64,000 nucleotides of DNA from Morchella semilibera. Its lineage: Eukaryota; Ascomycota; Pezizomycetes; Pezizales; Morchellaceae. Below are positions 1-10,392 of the stretch, in pieces (the stretch's first letter is position 1; every line of letters begins with the position of its first letter). Made by a program: the position numbers and the translations under genes. The DNA lies in the NCBI GenBank assembly GCA_009192285.1, contig CM018607.1:867736-931735 (forward strand). The letters run 5' to 3'. The notes under the pieces are model-generated. The model was given only the letters and a program-made list of their open reading frames with translations, was not told the DNA's origin and searched no databases.

Positions 1-750
1 AAAGGCTTTATTAACCCGTTCCAAGCCGTGGATAAAATTGGAGGTGTGGAGGTCTCATGGACATTGGGCAAAATGGTCCTCTATGCTTCTAGCAAGGTTC
101 CCCCCAAAGATAACACTGTGATGGCAGTCGGTTTTGGAAGCAATACTGCCCCCAGTGTCAGCGGTCTGCCTAGCGACTTTGAGTTTGCCTCTTCCGAGGC
201 AGAAAGCTCACTATATCATCTCCCGCTGCCAGGCATTACAAATAACAGCATGGATGGCGAGAGCGGCTCGTCCCATTGGCACGATAACCTTTGGAATGAA
301 GGAGATAAAGTCCCGCGCCGAATCCCCGGAATCCTACTCATTCTATTCATTTTTGGCATGGCAGGGTTCCTTCTTCTTGGCCGAGAACGGAGGGGCAAGA
401 TCTGGCGCACAATTGTCATCTCGGGCAAGAACAGTAAGCGGAAGATCCTTGGGCCCAATGGTGGGATTATATATGAACGAGTAATGGAAGAAGGCCATGA
501 CGCTAGTGGGGCGGGTTTTGAATTAGGAAGCGTTTCATCATCATCTGACGAAGAGGAAGTTGGCCGGAAGGGCAAAAGCGGAATGTACGATCTTCCTTTG
601 GGAAGCGCTACTGTCAATGCCATAAGGTCAGGGATGGGGTCAAGGTTGGGAAGCAGAGAGAGGCTGCAAGTTTCCAGCAGAAGTAGAAACGTCTCGCCGA
701 GCAGAAGTGGTGCACCAAGGACAAGAAGTCCTTTACCGCCGCGCAATTGA
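1..750 (+). CDS. Golgi apyrase-type nucleoside diphosphatase (GDA1/CD39 family), C-terminal part
   Basis: The reading frame is open from base 1 (KGFINPFQAVDKIGG...) to the TGA at 748-750, so the gene starts outside the window and about 249 residues are visible. The stretch IGGVEVSWTLGKMVLYASS matches the C-terminal end of the GDA1/CD39 apyrase fold. A single hydrophobic segment follows at visible residues about 109-127 (ILLILFIFGMAGFLLLG), flanked by Arg-rich sequence, then a Ser/Arg-rich tail ending SPLPPRN. This one-membrane-span C-terminus is the layout of yeast Ynd1-type Golgi apyrases, which hydrolyse lumenal nucleoside di/triphosphates made by glycosylation. The catalytic apyrase motifs lie upstream and cannot be checked. 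The GTG at 28 is internal, not a start. The frame shows no break. Confidence 0.8.
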   Translation, partial: KGFINPFQAVDKIGGVEVSWTLGKMVLYASSKVPPKDNTVMAVGFGSNTAPSVSGLPSDFEFASSEAESSLYHLPLPGITNNSMDGESGSSHWHDNLWNEGDKVPRRIPGILLILFIFGMAGFLLLGRERRGKIWRTIVISGKNSKRKILGPNGGIIYERVMEEGHDASGAGFELGSVSSSSDEEEVGRKGKSGMYDLPLGSATVNAIRSGMGSRLGSRERLQVSSRSRNVSPSRSGAPRTRSPLPPRN

Positions 751-1250
751 TTATTATTAACCTGGTCTTTTTCTTTCCTTCCTTTTCTTCGTTTATGCAT
801 GTTCGGTGTGCAGCATGGCAAGCTTTAGGGTCATTAGTCTTGTTTTGTCCCCCTGTTAGGATAGAGGTTTCCTTCATTATTTCCGGTGGAAGTTATGCCT
901 CTCTCTCTCTCTTTTTTTTTTAACACTTTAATGTTCCCGGTTCGTGTCTTTCTCCTTCTCTCCCTTCAGCTTAGGGCGTATGAAACTCATGATTTGTTTT
1001 TGATGAAAGTTAATAGATTTATGTAGAACTTAGTATATTTACCTCTTATGTTTTAGTTTTGAGCTAAAGACTTATCAAAAATACTTTGAAATCCTAAAAA
1101 TTAATAAGCGCACTCACTGTATAAGTAAAGATCTAAAACTTCACCTAACTATATACAGTCAATCAAAAAACTCCAACTAGATCTTACTCATACCCTAAAC
1201 TAACCATTACTGCAACACTGAACATGTGTCTCTGACCTCCTGTGGTGAAT
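751..1250. other. Intergenic, convergent 3' ends
   Basis: This lies between the ends of two convergent genes. A CT-repeat plus T-run sits at about 900-921, followed by AT-rich sequence. I see no coding frame, RNA gene or repeat copy. Confidence 0.5.
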
Positions 1251-1935
1251 CTACTGCTCGTCCCTTTCCAGGAAAGTGGGATCGTACTCGATCTTCTTTT
1301 CAAACTTCACCCACCAGTCTTGGAAGCTCTTAAGTGGGACCACGTCCCCGCTCGAGCTCCCCGTCGCAAAACTCGACAAGAAATTGAACGCATTCTTGAT
1401 GATCCTTCTCGCAAGAACAGTCGTCGGCGGCGGGCCTGCAGAGCTCTTTACCACCAGCGCGCCCTCGAGCGCCGATACCTGCGCCTGCACACTCTCTAGC
1501 GGCTCCACTGAGATTCCCAGGATTGCCTCGCCTTCGTCGACCGCGCCCGCGCCGGCGCCGTCCATCACGTCATCTGCGCCGCCAGCGCCTTGAGCCGCGC
1601 CCGCTGTAGACTTGATTCGGAAGATAGCGCTCGGCTTCGACAGCGAGATTGCACCGAGGAGCTGGAAGGGCCGGCCGGGGAATTGGATGTGGACTGTTGC
1701 GCCGTGGGTTGGGGGGAGGAGCGTGGCGGCCTCTGGGAGAAGGAAAATGACCAGGTGATTGATTGTTGAGGGCGAGGGGAGGTGGAAAATGAATTGAGTG
1801 TCGGAAACGGCTTGGATATTGGTTTGGACTGAGATTCTGGGCATTAGTTCAGCCGCGTGGTGACGATAATGATGGTTGTCTCCTGGGTGAGGGGGAGGAC
1901 GTACCCGCACGGCCGGCGCAGATGGCTCCGAACAT
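1251..1935 (-). CDS. OPI10: Hikeshi/OPI10 family protein
   Basis: Two exons, 1905-1935 and 1251-1828, separated by a 76-nt intron (1829-1904; donor GTACGT, acceptor CTCAG). Exon 1 codes MFGAICAGRA. After splicing the protein continues VQTNIQAVSDTQFIFHLP, the family's conserved N-terminus, which fixes both the start and the splice sites. Predicted length is 202 residues, close to the roughly 197-200 usual for Hikeshi. STINHLVIFLLPE and GRPFQLLGAISLSKPSAIF are further family blocks. An Ala/Gly-rich insert (about residues 95-120) precedes a C-terminal helix region ending in EKKIEYDPTFLERDEQ. In animals Hikeshi carries Hsp70 into the nucleus on heat stress; yeast Opi10 loss affects inositol regulation. 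Function here is by homology only. Confidence 0.88.
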
Positions 1936-3207
1936 CCTGGGCTTATTTGCTTTTCCGTGGGCGGTATTGGTTTGTGCAATTAATTAGTTGGGCTGTTGAT
2001 GTAGCGTTTGTTTGTGGTTTTTCAAGTGCGACGTTGGTGGGGTGGTGGTGGTGGTGCTAGATGCGGAAAGAACGTCATTGATCATAGCATAACACACACT
2101 GCTTACTACATTCTAAATACCCGCCGGTGATATATCCCAACACTGCAATTACCTGCAGCCAAAGCTTTAAGGTGGATGGATAAATTCTCTTCACATCTCA
2201 TCATCATCACATGTAAGTATAACACTGCAAGTGAGGTATGCGCATGTGAGTTAATTGATAATGATTCAACTCCCGTGATTCTTTGGCTTGATTTTTTAGT
2301 TATACTGCATAAGTGCTGTAAGGACATCCGGGCAAGCAACTCTAGTCTCTAGAATACTTAGATATGATACAAAGTTCGCAGGACATAGTCGCAACTCGCT
2401 TTGCCGGATCTCAATACGCCAGATCCCTATAAAATCAAATTGCTATCTCAGGTTTCTTACAGTACGAGCTTTAGTGAATCTTAGCCATCCGGCATAGCGA
2501 GGTGCGATAAATTACCCATGATGCCAATAATATCACCGGTATATAAGCATACATGTAGTTACACCACAGATGGGATATGGGACATCACACATCTCACATA
2601 GTCTCGTGTCCCCCCTTACAGCAGTTTAACAAGGAAGCTAGACCCCCCCCCAACTGCTATCGCGGTTACAGTAGGACGGTAAAGACGCATATAACAATTT
2701 TTTAATATGTATCATAGTTACCCAAATGACTTGGGAGGAAAGGGGGGGGCGGAGATAAGCTTGAGGGTGTCAATTTTATTTAGAGGGGCACTATTGGTAT
2801 TGCCTGGCTGAGGAGCTTGCATGCATATATCGAACACCCAGGGTCTTAAAGCTTAAAGCAAGATAGCAAGGTACCATAATTCCTCATCCTGCGACACATT
2901 TTGCTTTATATTCATGATCTAGCACTCGGCCTTGGCAGCATTTTCCTGTGATTTATTGGTCACGAATGGGTCAATGAAATTCCTATTAAAAATGATTTTA
3001 GTCTAGCGACATCTGCGAAAAATGCAAAGTATGAAGGAAATATTATCTCAAAACACAAATATCCCCGCATACATCTAGCTACTTCACAACCATAATACAA
3101 ATACAGTCCGTCATCCAGCCTTACTTGGCCGGTTCGAATTTAACACCACATCGACGAAAAAGAGGCAAAGAAGGTTAATAAGAAAAGTATATGAAAAAGA
3201 AAATCTG
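1936..3207. other. Intergenic, 1.27 kb
   Basis: Upstream of the Hikeshi gene and downstream of the Clr2-like gene. It holds short homopolymer runs (C-runs near 2610 and 2645, G-run near 2743) and ordinary AT-rich sequence. Short ORFs here have no recognisable content. No repeat family of the rest of the window enters it. Confidence 0.5.
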
Positions 3208-5410
3208 CTACAAGCTTCCATAGAATGAGTCACCAGGATCTTTCAGGAAACTGGCGACATCCTCAGCCATTTGACGTAAAAATGCATCATCCGGCTCGAG
3301 ATCCGCCCCTCCGTCCAGTCCGTACTCTCGCTCGTGCTGTTGTTGCTGAATGACCTCTGCATCATCATCCCCAGTAAGATCGACCATCTCTCTCTGTGTA
3401 TTCTGTAGCATCTGATTAGATTGCTGAAGCGCAAGCCCCTCCATACCATGCTCAATACCACCCCTTTCTAGCGAGAAACTGGCGGGAACAGAAGTAGTCA
3501 AAACATCATTTCTTTTACCAGTTCTGCACCATCCACGGCTTGAAGCCGCTCCGGCATTTCCCATCTCATTCATCTGGGTTGCAACCTCGTCCCAGATACC
3601 ACTTTGTAATGTTTGCTGGTAGTGCTCTCTGCCCTTGAGAAACGGAATCAACAGCGAGGATTCATACCATCTCCCCTTGATGTCTTCAAGCCTCATAGTA
3701 TGCGCTGCATGAACCAACTTCCAGGTTGAGACGATAGGTTGAGAGACGGTGGGCAAAGACGTGACCCGGTTCCGAGCAATAGTCTCCTTGACTAATCTAT
3801 GTGGTAGCCAGTGCGGGAGCAGTGGTGATGGTGCATCACTGGCGCGGTATGAAATAAGTGTGTATACATCACCAATTACAGTGACATCAGTGGACTTGCT
3901 CCTCGCATTAATGGTTGAAGGCCGTAACCGCATGTCCTGGATACCTGCGATAACCATAATTTCTAACCCAGGCGCAAGAGCAGACGGATTCAGCTTTTTT
4001 AGCCGTACAACGTCACCAATGTAAAGCTTCTCAGCCCCATAAAATACACCGGCATAGTAACTGCAACCGCCAAACTCAATTCTGTCAACTAGATTGAAGG
4101 AAGAGTCAATGTCCCTGGACTTCATGATGCTCGCGTCAACTTCGAGGCCTCGGACACCGTGAAACTGCTCCCACGCCACATCGTCATACGACTGGATGTT
4201 CCGAAGCGGTATATTATTCAAATCGGGCGTACTCCACGCCAACCAGGGCCTAAGACTGGCCACAGTAATTCCGGGATAAGGTGTTGACATCGCAGCATCA
4301 AGTGGGGATTTTAATACCTGAACAGTATAGCTTTGCTGTCCTTGCGAGTTACTTGTTACTTGCAAGGGCCCTGCTTCGGGCCCTGATACAATTATACCAA
4401 GAGACCACGCTTCAGTGCATTGACACCAAACAAGCTCTCCAGGTCGAAAAATGTATGGACCGCCCGCAGCATAAGAAAGCCTTTCCGGGGTAGTAGGCAA
4501 TGAATCTAGAAGAAAAAGGGGAAAAGGCGTTGGTGTGGGAAGTATAGGCGCTGTGGGTACGGTGGACGTCGTTGGTGCTGTGGGGGCAGTAGGTGCTGTA
4601 GGTGCTGTAGGTGCTGGCGGGGTGGGTGCCGTTGGTATAGGAGCTGTAATTGGAGTAGAAGAACGAGAGTTCCCCGCAGTAGAGAGTGAGCGTCGAGTAG
4701 CAACAGCTGCTGTAGCAGTGGTTTTCCTACTTATTGTACCCGAAGCTGCTGCGAGCTTAGACCTTGTAGCTGGAACATTATGAGTCGTTGATGCGGGTTT
4801 TTCTTTTGCTGTAGTAGCGGCTGCAGTATTCCTTGGTGGGGTTGGTGAACTTGGTGCCTCCGGCGTGTCAGGGGCAGCTCGGCCGCTACAGACACGACAT
4901 TTACAATTTTCCGGATTTTTGCTTGGGTCCGTCGCGAGCCAGACGAAATGTGGTTGAAAATCCGCGGCAGATCTATAGCGTTTTCTAGGCCCTTTAGGGT
5001 GGCCGTAGAGGTAAGTATCGATTCGAGCTTTACCTTCAGTGCCCTTCAGAGATCAGTCAGCAGGGCTCAGTACAATATAAATCAGTAATTGGTAGGCTTA
5101 CAGGGCCCGGTTGTTTGACATGTTCATATAACCTGTAATTCTCGGGGAGGCTCATGAGACATATCTTTTTGTTTTTGTACTGTTTGTACATCTCTGGGTC
5201 CTTCGACTCTACGAGCCATCCTGCCATCTTGCATAGCCAACTGATCTCCTTTTTACTGTACCGTTCGATTGGCCGTAGGTAGTCTTGATTGCCCTTTTCA
5301 TCTGGCGTTACATCAAGCATCTCTTCTGTCGGGCCGTTCACACCATCTTGCCAGATTGTTGTTCCATCCGACCAGTCGAGGGACAAGATCAATGCAGGCG
5401 CCTCATCCAT
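3208..5410 (-). CDS. Clr2-like transcriptional silencing protein
   Basis: Two exons, 5102-5410 and 3208-5043, with a 58-nt intron (5044-5101; donor GTAAGC, acceptor TGAAG). Splicing joins ...EHVKQPGP to GTEGKARIDTYLYGHPKGP in frame. The predicted protein is 714 residues. Residues 1-155 hold the block typical of Clr2 proteins (RPIERYSKKEISWLCKMAGW, YLYGHPKGPRKRYRSAADF, then ENCKCRVC). Residues about 156-285 are a Thr/Pro/Ala-rich linker with runs of APT. The C-terminal half (YIFRPGELVWCQ, WSLGIIVSG, SYYAGVFYGAEKLYIGDVVRLKK) is the second Clr2 region, followed by a Gln/Asp-rich tail. In fission yeast Clr2 is part of the SHREC complex that silences heterochromatin. The start is placed at ATG 5408-5410; the frame is open further upstream without another ATG, so a short upstream exon is possible. 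Confidence 0.8.
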
Positions 5411-5758
5411 CTTGAGTGCCTTGACTTCGTCGGTGAAATAAGAGCGGGAGGATGTCGTTCCTCTCTTTCTAGGATGAAGTAGATCCAGGAGCTCTAGTGA
5501 ATCAGAAGCACTACGGTGCTGAGACAATGATGTCGAGAGAGAGACAGCACTTTCCTCCCTGCTGTGGCTATTGAACTTCTGTTTGCTGGGTTTGATGTCC
5601 TTAGCCCGGCGGTTGGCGCAAAATTTCCTAGAACGCGAAAGTTTGAGGGTTGTGATTCACGCATGGGCAGAGCCGCAATAGATACAGCGCCTACCCAGAT
5701 GTCTTCGTGATTTTGGCAGGGTATGGTCTCAGCGGCGGCAACGAACGAGGTTCACATC
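5411..5758. other. Intergenic / possible 5' region of the Clr2-like gene
   Basis: The Clr2 frame stays open to 5527 without an ATG. Beyond it I see no coding content or repeat copy until the GC-rich tandem repeat at 5759. Confidence 0.4.
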
Positions 5759-5815
5759 CACGCCCGCACCCACGCCCACGCCCACGCTCACGCCCACGAA
5801 CACGCCCACGAACAC
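5759..5815. repeat. CCCACG tandem repeat
   Basis: About nine copies of a 6-bp unit (CCCACG, with CTCACG and AACACG variants) stand directly beside an AT-rich run and the end of the Tc1/mariner fossil. It may be a subterminal repeat of that element or a simple microsatellite. Confidence 0.7.
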
Positions 5816-6378
5816 TATTAAATAAATGAAATAAAATATATATATTAATATCTAGTTTGCCATCCATCTGCTGCAATGACAGAAGCTACTCTGTCAGGCA
5901 TAGATCTCCATAGCTTCTCAAAGAAATCCTCCCAAACAAGAGGAAGGACTTCAGCCAACCTTTCCTTCACCTTGTGAGGCCCACCAGGTGTGTTTCCTAA
6001 CATAGGATACTGAGTTTGAAGCCGCTTTTTCAGCTCTACCCATACTGCTCTATTGGATTTGAATCTGGAGAGTAAGGTGGATGGTTCTCAACATTAATAC
6101 TCTCCTCTTCAAACCATTCAGTGACTAGGTGAGCTTTTGCGACGGAGTAACCGGGAGGCAAGGTAGTAGAAGACAATAATGACGCAGAAAGACTCGAGGA
6201 GCACAGCCAGCACTATGAGAACACGGACGAGGGCGAAGGCAACACTGGACGGGAACAATCACAGGTACTAGCAAGGGCAAATGCAAGGGCAGAGGCAAAT
6301 AAGGCACGAAGTAGGGGGAGTAGGGGCTGGGTGGGCCTCAAATTGAACTATGAGAGATACTATGGATTTCCTCGTCTA

Positions 6379-6458
6379 CATCAGCAAGATTTTGAAAGTC
6401 TCAGGAAATTATTTGGGTCTCAGGAGACTATAGTCACAAATGACAAAGCTTGCTGATG
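6379..6458 (+). mobile_element. MITE-1 relative, 80 bp, TSD TA
   Basis: Starts CATCAGCAAGATTTT and ends AAGCTTGCTGATG. It is an internally shortened relative of the 108-bp type at 24353. Flanked by TA on both sides. Confidence 0.85.
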
Positions 6459-6496
6459 TACTAGGGCAGCTTCCGAGTGTTCGTGAGCTATGGCTT

Positions 6497-6632
6497 CATC
6501 AGCAAGACTTCATTTGTCTCCTGATGTCTCCTAAGCCTCAGGATACTCAAAAATATCCAGGAGTCTCAGGAGACTCTCAGGAAACCTGGGAGACTGTTGG
6601 GAAACTCCAGTCACAAGTTGAATTTGCTGATG
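6497..6632 (+). mobile_element. MITE-1, 136 bp, TSD TT
   Basis: Full-length copy (CATCAGCAAGACTT...TTTGCTGATG) inside LTR-A, flanked by TT on both sides. Confidence 0.9.
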
Positions 6633-7039
6633 TTGAAGATAGGAGTATATTTCTATATAGCGAGATAACAGGAAGACAAGATAGAGAAGAAAGAAACAAG
6701 GAACTAAGGAAAACGTTTATATCTACTATTCAACACTCTACTCCACCAATATGAATGACCCACACATCAACTCATAGAAACTCATAAAAGCTCTCATGTA
6801 ACCACACCTTGTATTTCTCCTCATTATTTCTGTGAATCCTATTATCAATCCTACCTGCAACCTCACCTTATTGAAACCAATGACGACAACCTCACCTTAT
6901 ATTATTCCATCCTCGCTTAACATAACTTCATTGATCATAACAGCGCTGCAGCTACTGGATTGTTGGGACCAGTGCTAAAACGTCGGGGCAGCTTTGTGAA
7001 TAGGTGCGTTATCTTGCATGAATCTAACATTATTATTAG

Positions 7040-7186
7040 TATGACGGAGTAACTGGGTGTGACGGAGTAACCCGACGCAAAGAAGAAGATGACAATGATG
7101 ACATAGAAGGACTCGAGGAGAACGACGAAGACAAGGGCAACACCGGGCAGGGAAAAGCATAGGTACCGGCAAAGGCAAAGGCAAGG
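7040..7186 (-). mobile_element. Two stacked LTR-A end stubs
   Basis: LTR-A U5 ends begin at 7040 and again at 7058, each cut off by the next LTR-A that landed in it (the last begins at 7187). The result is a short stack of truncated copies in the same orientation. Confidence 0.7.
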
Positions 7187-7820
7187 TGTGACGGAGTAAC
7201 CCGACGCAAAGAAGAAGATGACAATGATGACGCAGATAGGCTCGAGGAGCACAGTCTACTCGACAAGAAGATCGACGAAGACAAGGACAACACCGGACAG
7301 GCGCAAGCACAGGCACCGGCAAAGGCAAATGCAAGGGCAAGGGCACAAGAACACAGGGCCGAGCAGGTGAGGACCGAATGGACCTCAACGAGAACGATGA
7401 TAGATACTATGAGTTTCCTCTTTCTTGGAGGACAGAGTCTTTGGTACGAGATGCTATGGCTTAGAAATAGGATTAGATTCCTATGTACCGAGATAACAGG
7501 AAGACGAGACAGAGAGAAAAGAAAGAAAGAACTAAGGAAAACATCTATCCCCGCTATTTAACACACCTCCCCCACTAGTCCGCTATGACTCACACTTTCG
7601 CTTATAGAACCCCATGGAAACCCGTCGCTACTACACTTCGTAATTCTCCCCACCATCTCCGCTATTCTACATTATTAATCCATCACGCCATCGAACCTCC
7701 TAGAACTTAATGACGACAACCTCCACCTCGCGCTCCCCACTCTCGCTTAACATTACCCTAACAACCACAACCATGCATCGCCTACCGAATCGTCGGGACA
7801 AATGCCAAGACGCTGGGACA
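7187..7820 (-). mobile_element. LTR-A, head-to-head with the next copy
   Basis: Full-length LTR-A (634 bp) whose U3 end (GGGACA) is separated by a single C from the U3 end (TGTCCC) of the oppositely oriented copy at 7822. It is nearly identical in its middle part to the inverted copy at 10393-11500. Confidence 0.85.
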
Positions 7821-7821
7821 C

Positions 7822-8948
7822 TGTCCCAGCGTCTTGGTGTCAGTCCTAAGGGTTCGGTAGTTAAAGTGCTGTTGTGATTGTTTAGGAATAGTTAAGCGAA
7901 GAAGAAGTGTGCTAAAAGGGGGGTATCGTCATTGGGTTCTAGGAGGTTCGGTGGCGTGACGGATTTGTAATGTAAATAGCGGAGATGGTGGGGAGGAATA
8001 AAAGATTTGGATGCGACGGGTTTCTGTGGGTTTCTATGGGCTGATGCATGAGTCATAGCGGACTGATGGAGGAGAGGGGTTAAATAGTGGAGGTAGATGT
8101 TTTCCTTAGTTCTTTCTTTCTTTTCTTTCTGTCTCGTCTTTATCACGGAGCGATGCGAGGACGTAGTCAGATGTGTCAAGGTACACAACCGAGGCAGGGG
8201 AGCGGGGCGAAGCGAGGCGAGGCGAACAAGGCAGGAGGTACTGAAATAGCCAAGAGCGAGAACACGAGGTAATAAAGATCACGGGGATTATGGAGGTAGA
8301 GCGAGATCCCCGAAGGGGGGGTTCTTTTAACCAGACTCGAGATCCTAAAGTACAGTATTGACTAAAGGGACAGGAAGGTTGCGTGAAGAAGAAAGGAAAC
8401 AAAGGAAAACTCTACAAGCGAGGGAGGGAACTCCTTATATATAATCCTAACATCCCTTCGCTGACTCATCCCATAGAACCCCATAGAACATTAAGGAAAT
8501 CTTATCCATTACCAATCCATACCCCTCATTAACTCATAACATCCCTGCCACAGAAACCCTTAGAACCTAATAAAAAACCCTGACTAATCCTTCTTCCCGC
8601 AACGTCACTCAGTACGCTCCACCGCCGTGATAGTCTTCCTGTTATCTCGGTATATAGGAATCTATTCCTACTTCCAAGCCATAGTCTCTCGCACCCAAAA
8701 TCCTGTCCTCCAAAGAGGAGAACCTTAGTACCTCTCATCGTTCCCGTTGAGGTCCATCTGGTCCTCACTTCCTCTGTCCTATGCTCTTGTGCTCTTGCCC
8801 TTGCCTTTGCCTTCGCCGGTGCCTGTACTTATCCCTGCACGGTGTTGCCTCTGTCTTCGTCGGTCCCCTCGTCGCGTAGACTGTACTCCTCCACTCCTTC
8901 TGTGTTATCATTGTCACCTTCTTCTTTGCGTCGGGTTACTCCGTCACA
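7822..8948 (+). mobile_element. LTR-A interrupted by LTR-D
   Basis: Sense-strand LTR-A from TGTCCCAGCG to CCGTCACA with LTR-D inserted at 8141-8632. Its U5 end abuts the 3' half of a MITE-1 that begins CCCGG. Confidence 0.85.
8141..8632 (-). mobile_element. Solo LTR-D, 492 bp, TSD GTCTT
   Basis: TATCACGG at one end and CCGTGATA at the other, flanked by GTCTT (8136-8140 and 8633-8637). On the minus (sense) strand a TGAGTCA site precedes a TATATA box. No coding region. Confidence 0.85.
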
Positions 8949-8997
8949 CCCGGGGAGACTGTTAGGAGGCTTTAGTCATAAGTTAAGTTTGCTGATG
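8949..8997 (+). mobile_element. MITE-1, right half
   Basis: Starts at the internal CCCGG of MITE-1 and runs to the terminal GCTGATG. The left part is missing here; a matching left part, also ending at CCCGG, lies inverted at 11501-11598. Confidence 0.75.
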
Positions 8998-9267
8998 TAT
9001 TTCCAAACCACAGCCTCCTTGACCTTGAACTTTGCCCTCAGTAACGCGGAAACCTATAGTACCTCTTATCGTTCTCGTTGAGGTCTATTTGGTTCTCACT
9101 CTCTCTACTTTATACCTCTTTTGCCTCTGCCCTTGCCTTTACCCTTACTAGTACTTGTACTTGTACCTGCCCGGTATTTTTCTCATACTTGTCAATGTTC
9201 TCGTTGTGCTCTCTGTGCTCCTCGAGTTCTTCTGCGTCATCATTGTCATCTGTTATATTGCGCCCAG
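8998..9267 (+). mobile_element. LTR-A fragment (U5 side)
   Basis: Resembles the U5 half of LTR-A (CCTTTGCC-type repeats, TCATCATTGTCATC) but stops short of the terminal CCGTCACA, where the next LTR-A begins. Confidence 0.65.
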
Positions 9268-10392
9268 TGTCCCGGCGTCTTGGTATCAGTTCCGGGGATT
9301 TGGTAGTCGAAGCGCTGATGTAACTAATGAGGAAGGGTTAAGCGAGGAAGGGGTGTACTGAGAGGGGGGTGTCGTCATTGGGTTCTAGGAGATTCGATGG
9401 CGTGATGGATTTGTAATGGAAATAACGGAGATGGTGGGGAGGATTACGAGGTGTGGTAGGGATGGATTTCTATTAGGTTCTATGAGCGAATGTGTGAGTC
9501 ATTCCGGACTGCAGGGTGAGAAGTGTTAAATAGCGGGGATAGATGTTTTCCTTAGTTCTTTTTTTTTCTTTTCTCTCTGTCTCGTCTTCCTGTTATCTCG
9601 TGTGATGGAGTAACCCGACGCAAAGAAGAAGATGACAATGATGACGCAGAAGAACTCGAGGAGCAGGCCTAAGCGACGAAAAGACTGACGAAGACAAAAA
9701 TAACGCCGGGTAGGTACAAGCACTGGCACCGGCAAAGGCAAAGGCAAGGGCAAAGGCACAAGGGCACAGAGCAGGGAGAGTGAGTACCGGATAGACCTCA
9801 ATGAGAACGATGAGAGGTACTATGGGTTTCCTCTTGTTAGAGGATTGAGTCTTTGGTACGAGAGGCTATAGCTTAGAAATAGGAGTAGATTCCTATTTAC
9901 TGAGATAACAGGAAGACGAGACAGAAAGAAAAGAAAGAAAGAACTAAGAAAAACTTCTATCCCCTCTATTTAATACACCATCTCCATCAGTCCGCTATGA
10001 CTCATACTTTCGCTCACAGAACCCCATAGAAACCCATCGCTGGCACACCTCATATTCATCCCCACCATCTTCGCTATTTTTATTAACAATCTATCACGCC
10101 ATCGAACCTCCTAGAACACAATGACGACACCCCCTTCTCAGTATACGTCCTCCTCACTTAACATTACCCCAACAACCACGACAGCGCTTCGACTACTGAA
10201 CCCTCGGGACTGATACCAAAACGCCGGGACATCTCGGTATACAGGAATCTACTCCTATTTCTAAACCATAGCCTCTTGTACCAAAGACTCTGTTCTCTCG
10301 AAGGAGGAAATCCACGGTATCTCTCATCGTTCTTGTTGAGGTCCATCCTGTCCTCACTCTCCCTGCTCTGCGCTCTTGTGCCTTTGCCCTTG
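9268..10392 (+). mobile_element. LTR-A interrupted by an inverted LTR-A
   Basis: Begins TGTCCCGGCG. An LTR-A of opposite orientation sits inside at 9601-10231. The outer copy is cut at 10392 where another LTR-A starts. Confidence 0.8.
9601..10231 (-). mobile_element. Solo LTR-A, 631 bp, TSD TCTCG
   Basis: Complete LTR-A nested in an older LTR-A. TCTCG flanks it at 9596-9600 and 10232-10236. Confidence 0.9.

Larger units (their letters stand above)
6138..6990 (-). mobile_element. Solo LTR-A in Tc1/mariner fossil, TSD GCTTT
   Basis: A diverged LTR-A copy (see 35083-35714 for the family). It is flanked by GCTTT at 6133-6137 and 6991-6995. Two MITE copies (6379-6458 and 6497-6632) inserted into it later. 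Confidence 0.85.
5836..7039 (-). pseudogene. Tc1/mariner transposase remnant, C-terminal part, split by LTR-A
   Basis: On the minus strand 6991-7039 codes VRFMQDNAPIHKA, the second catalytic Asp block of Tc1/mariner transposases, and about 5836-6137 codes HLVTEWFEEE, then NHPPYSPDSNPIE with the third catalytic acidic residue, then the family's closing segment ending ADGWQTRY. The two parts are separated by a solo LTR-A at 6138-6990 flanked by GCTTT on both sides, so the LTR jumped into the gene. The frame is also broken inside the C-terminal part, near the SNPIEQYG region. The N-terminal half is probably the piece at 12019-12700, moved apart by the LTR pile between them. Confidence 0.8.

Noticed and set aside
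1857-2060. ORF of 67 residues on the plus strand
   Set aside because: It overlaps the start and intron of the Hikeshi gene on the other strand and has no recognisable content.
4506-4783. Leu/Pro-rich and Gly/Val/Ala-rich ORFs on both strands
   Set aside because: They are other-frame readings of the APT-coding linker of the Clr2-like gene.
5691-5876. Arg/Gly-rich 61-residue ORF
   Set aside because: It reads the CCCACG tandem repeat on the opposite strand and has no flanking coding signal.
8141-8632. LTR-D as a MITE because of its TATCACGG...CCGTGATA inverted ends
   Set aside because: Five copies have 5-bp duplications, and the promoter layout and shared TATCACGG start with LTR-C of a Gypsy element fit an LTR better; a DNA transposon is not fully excluded.
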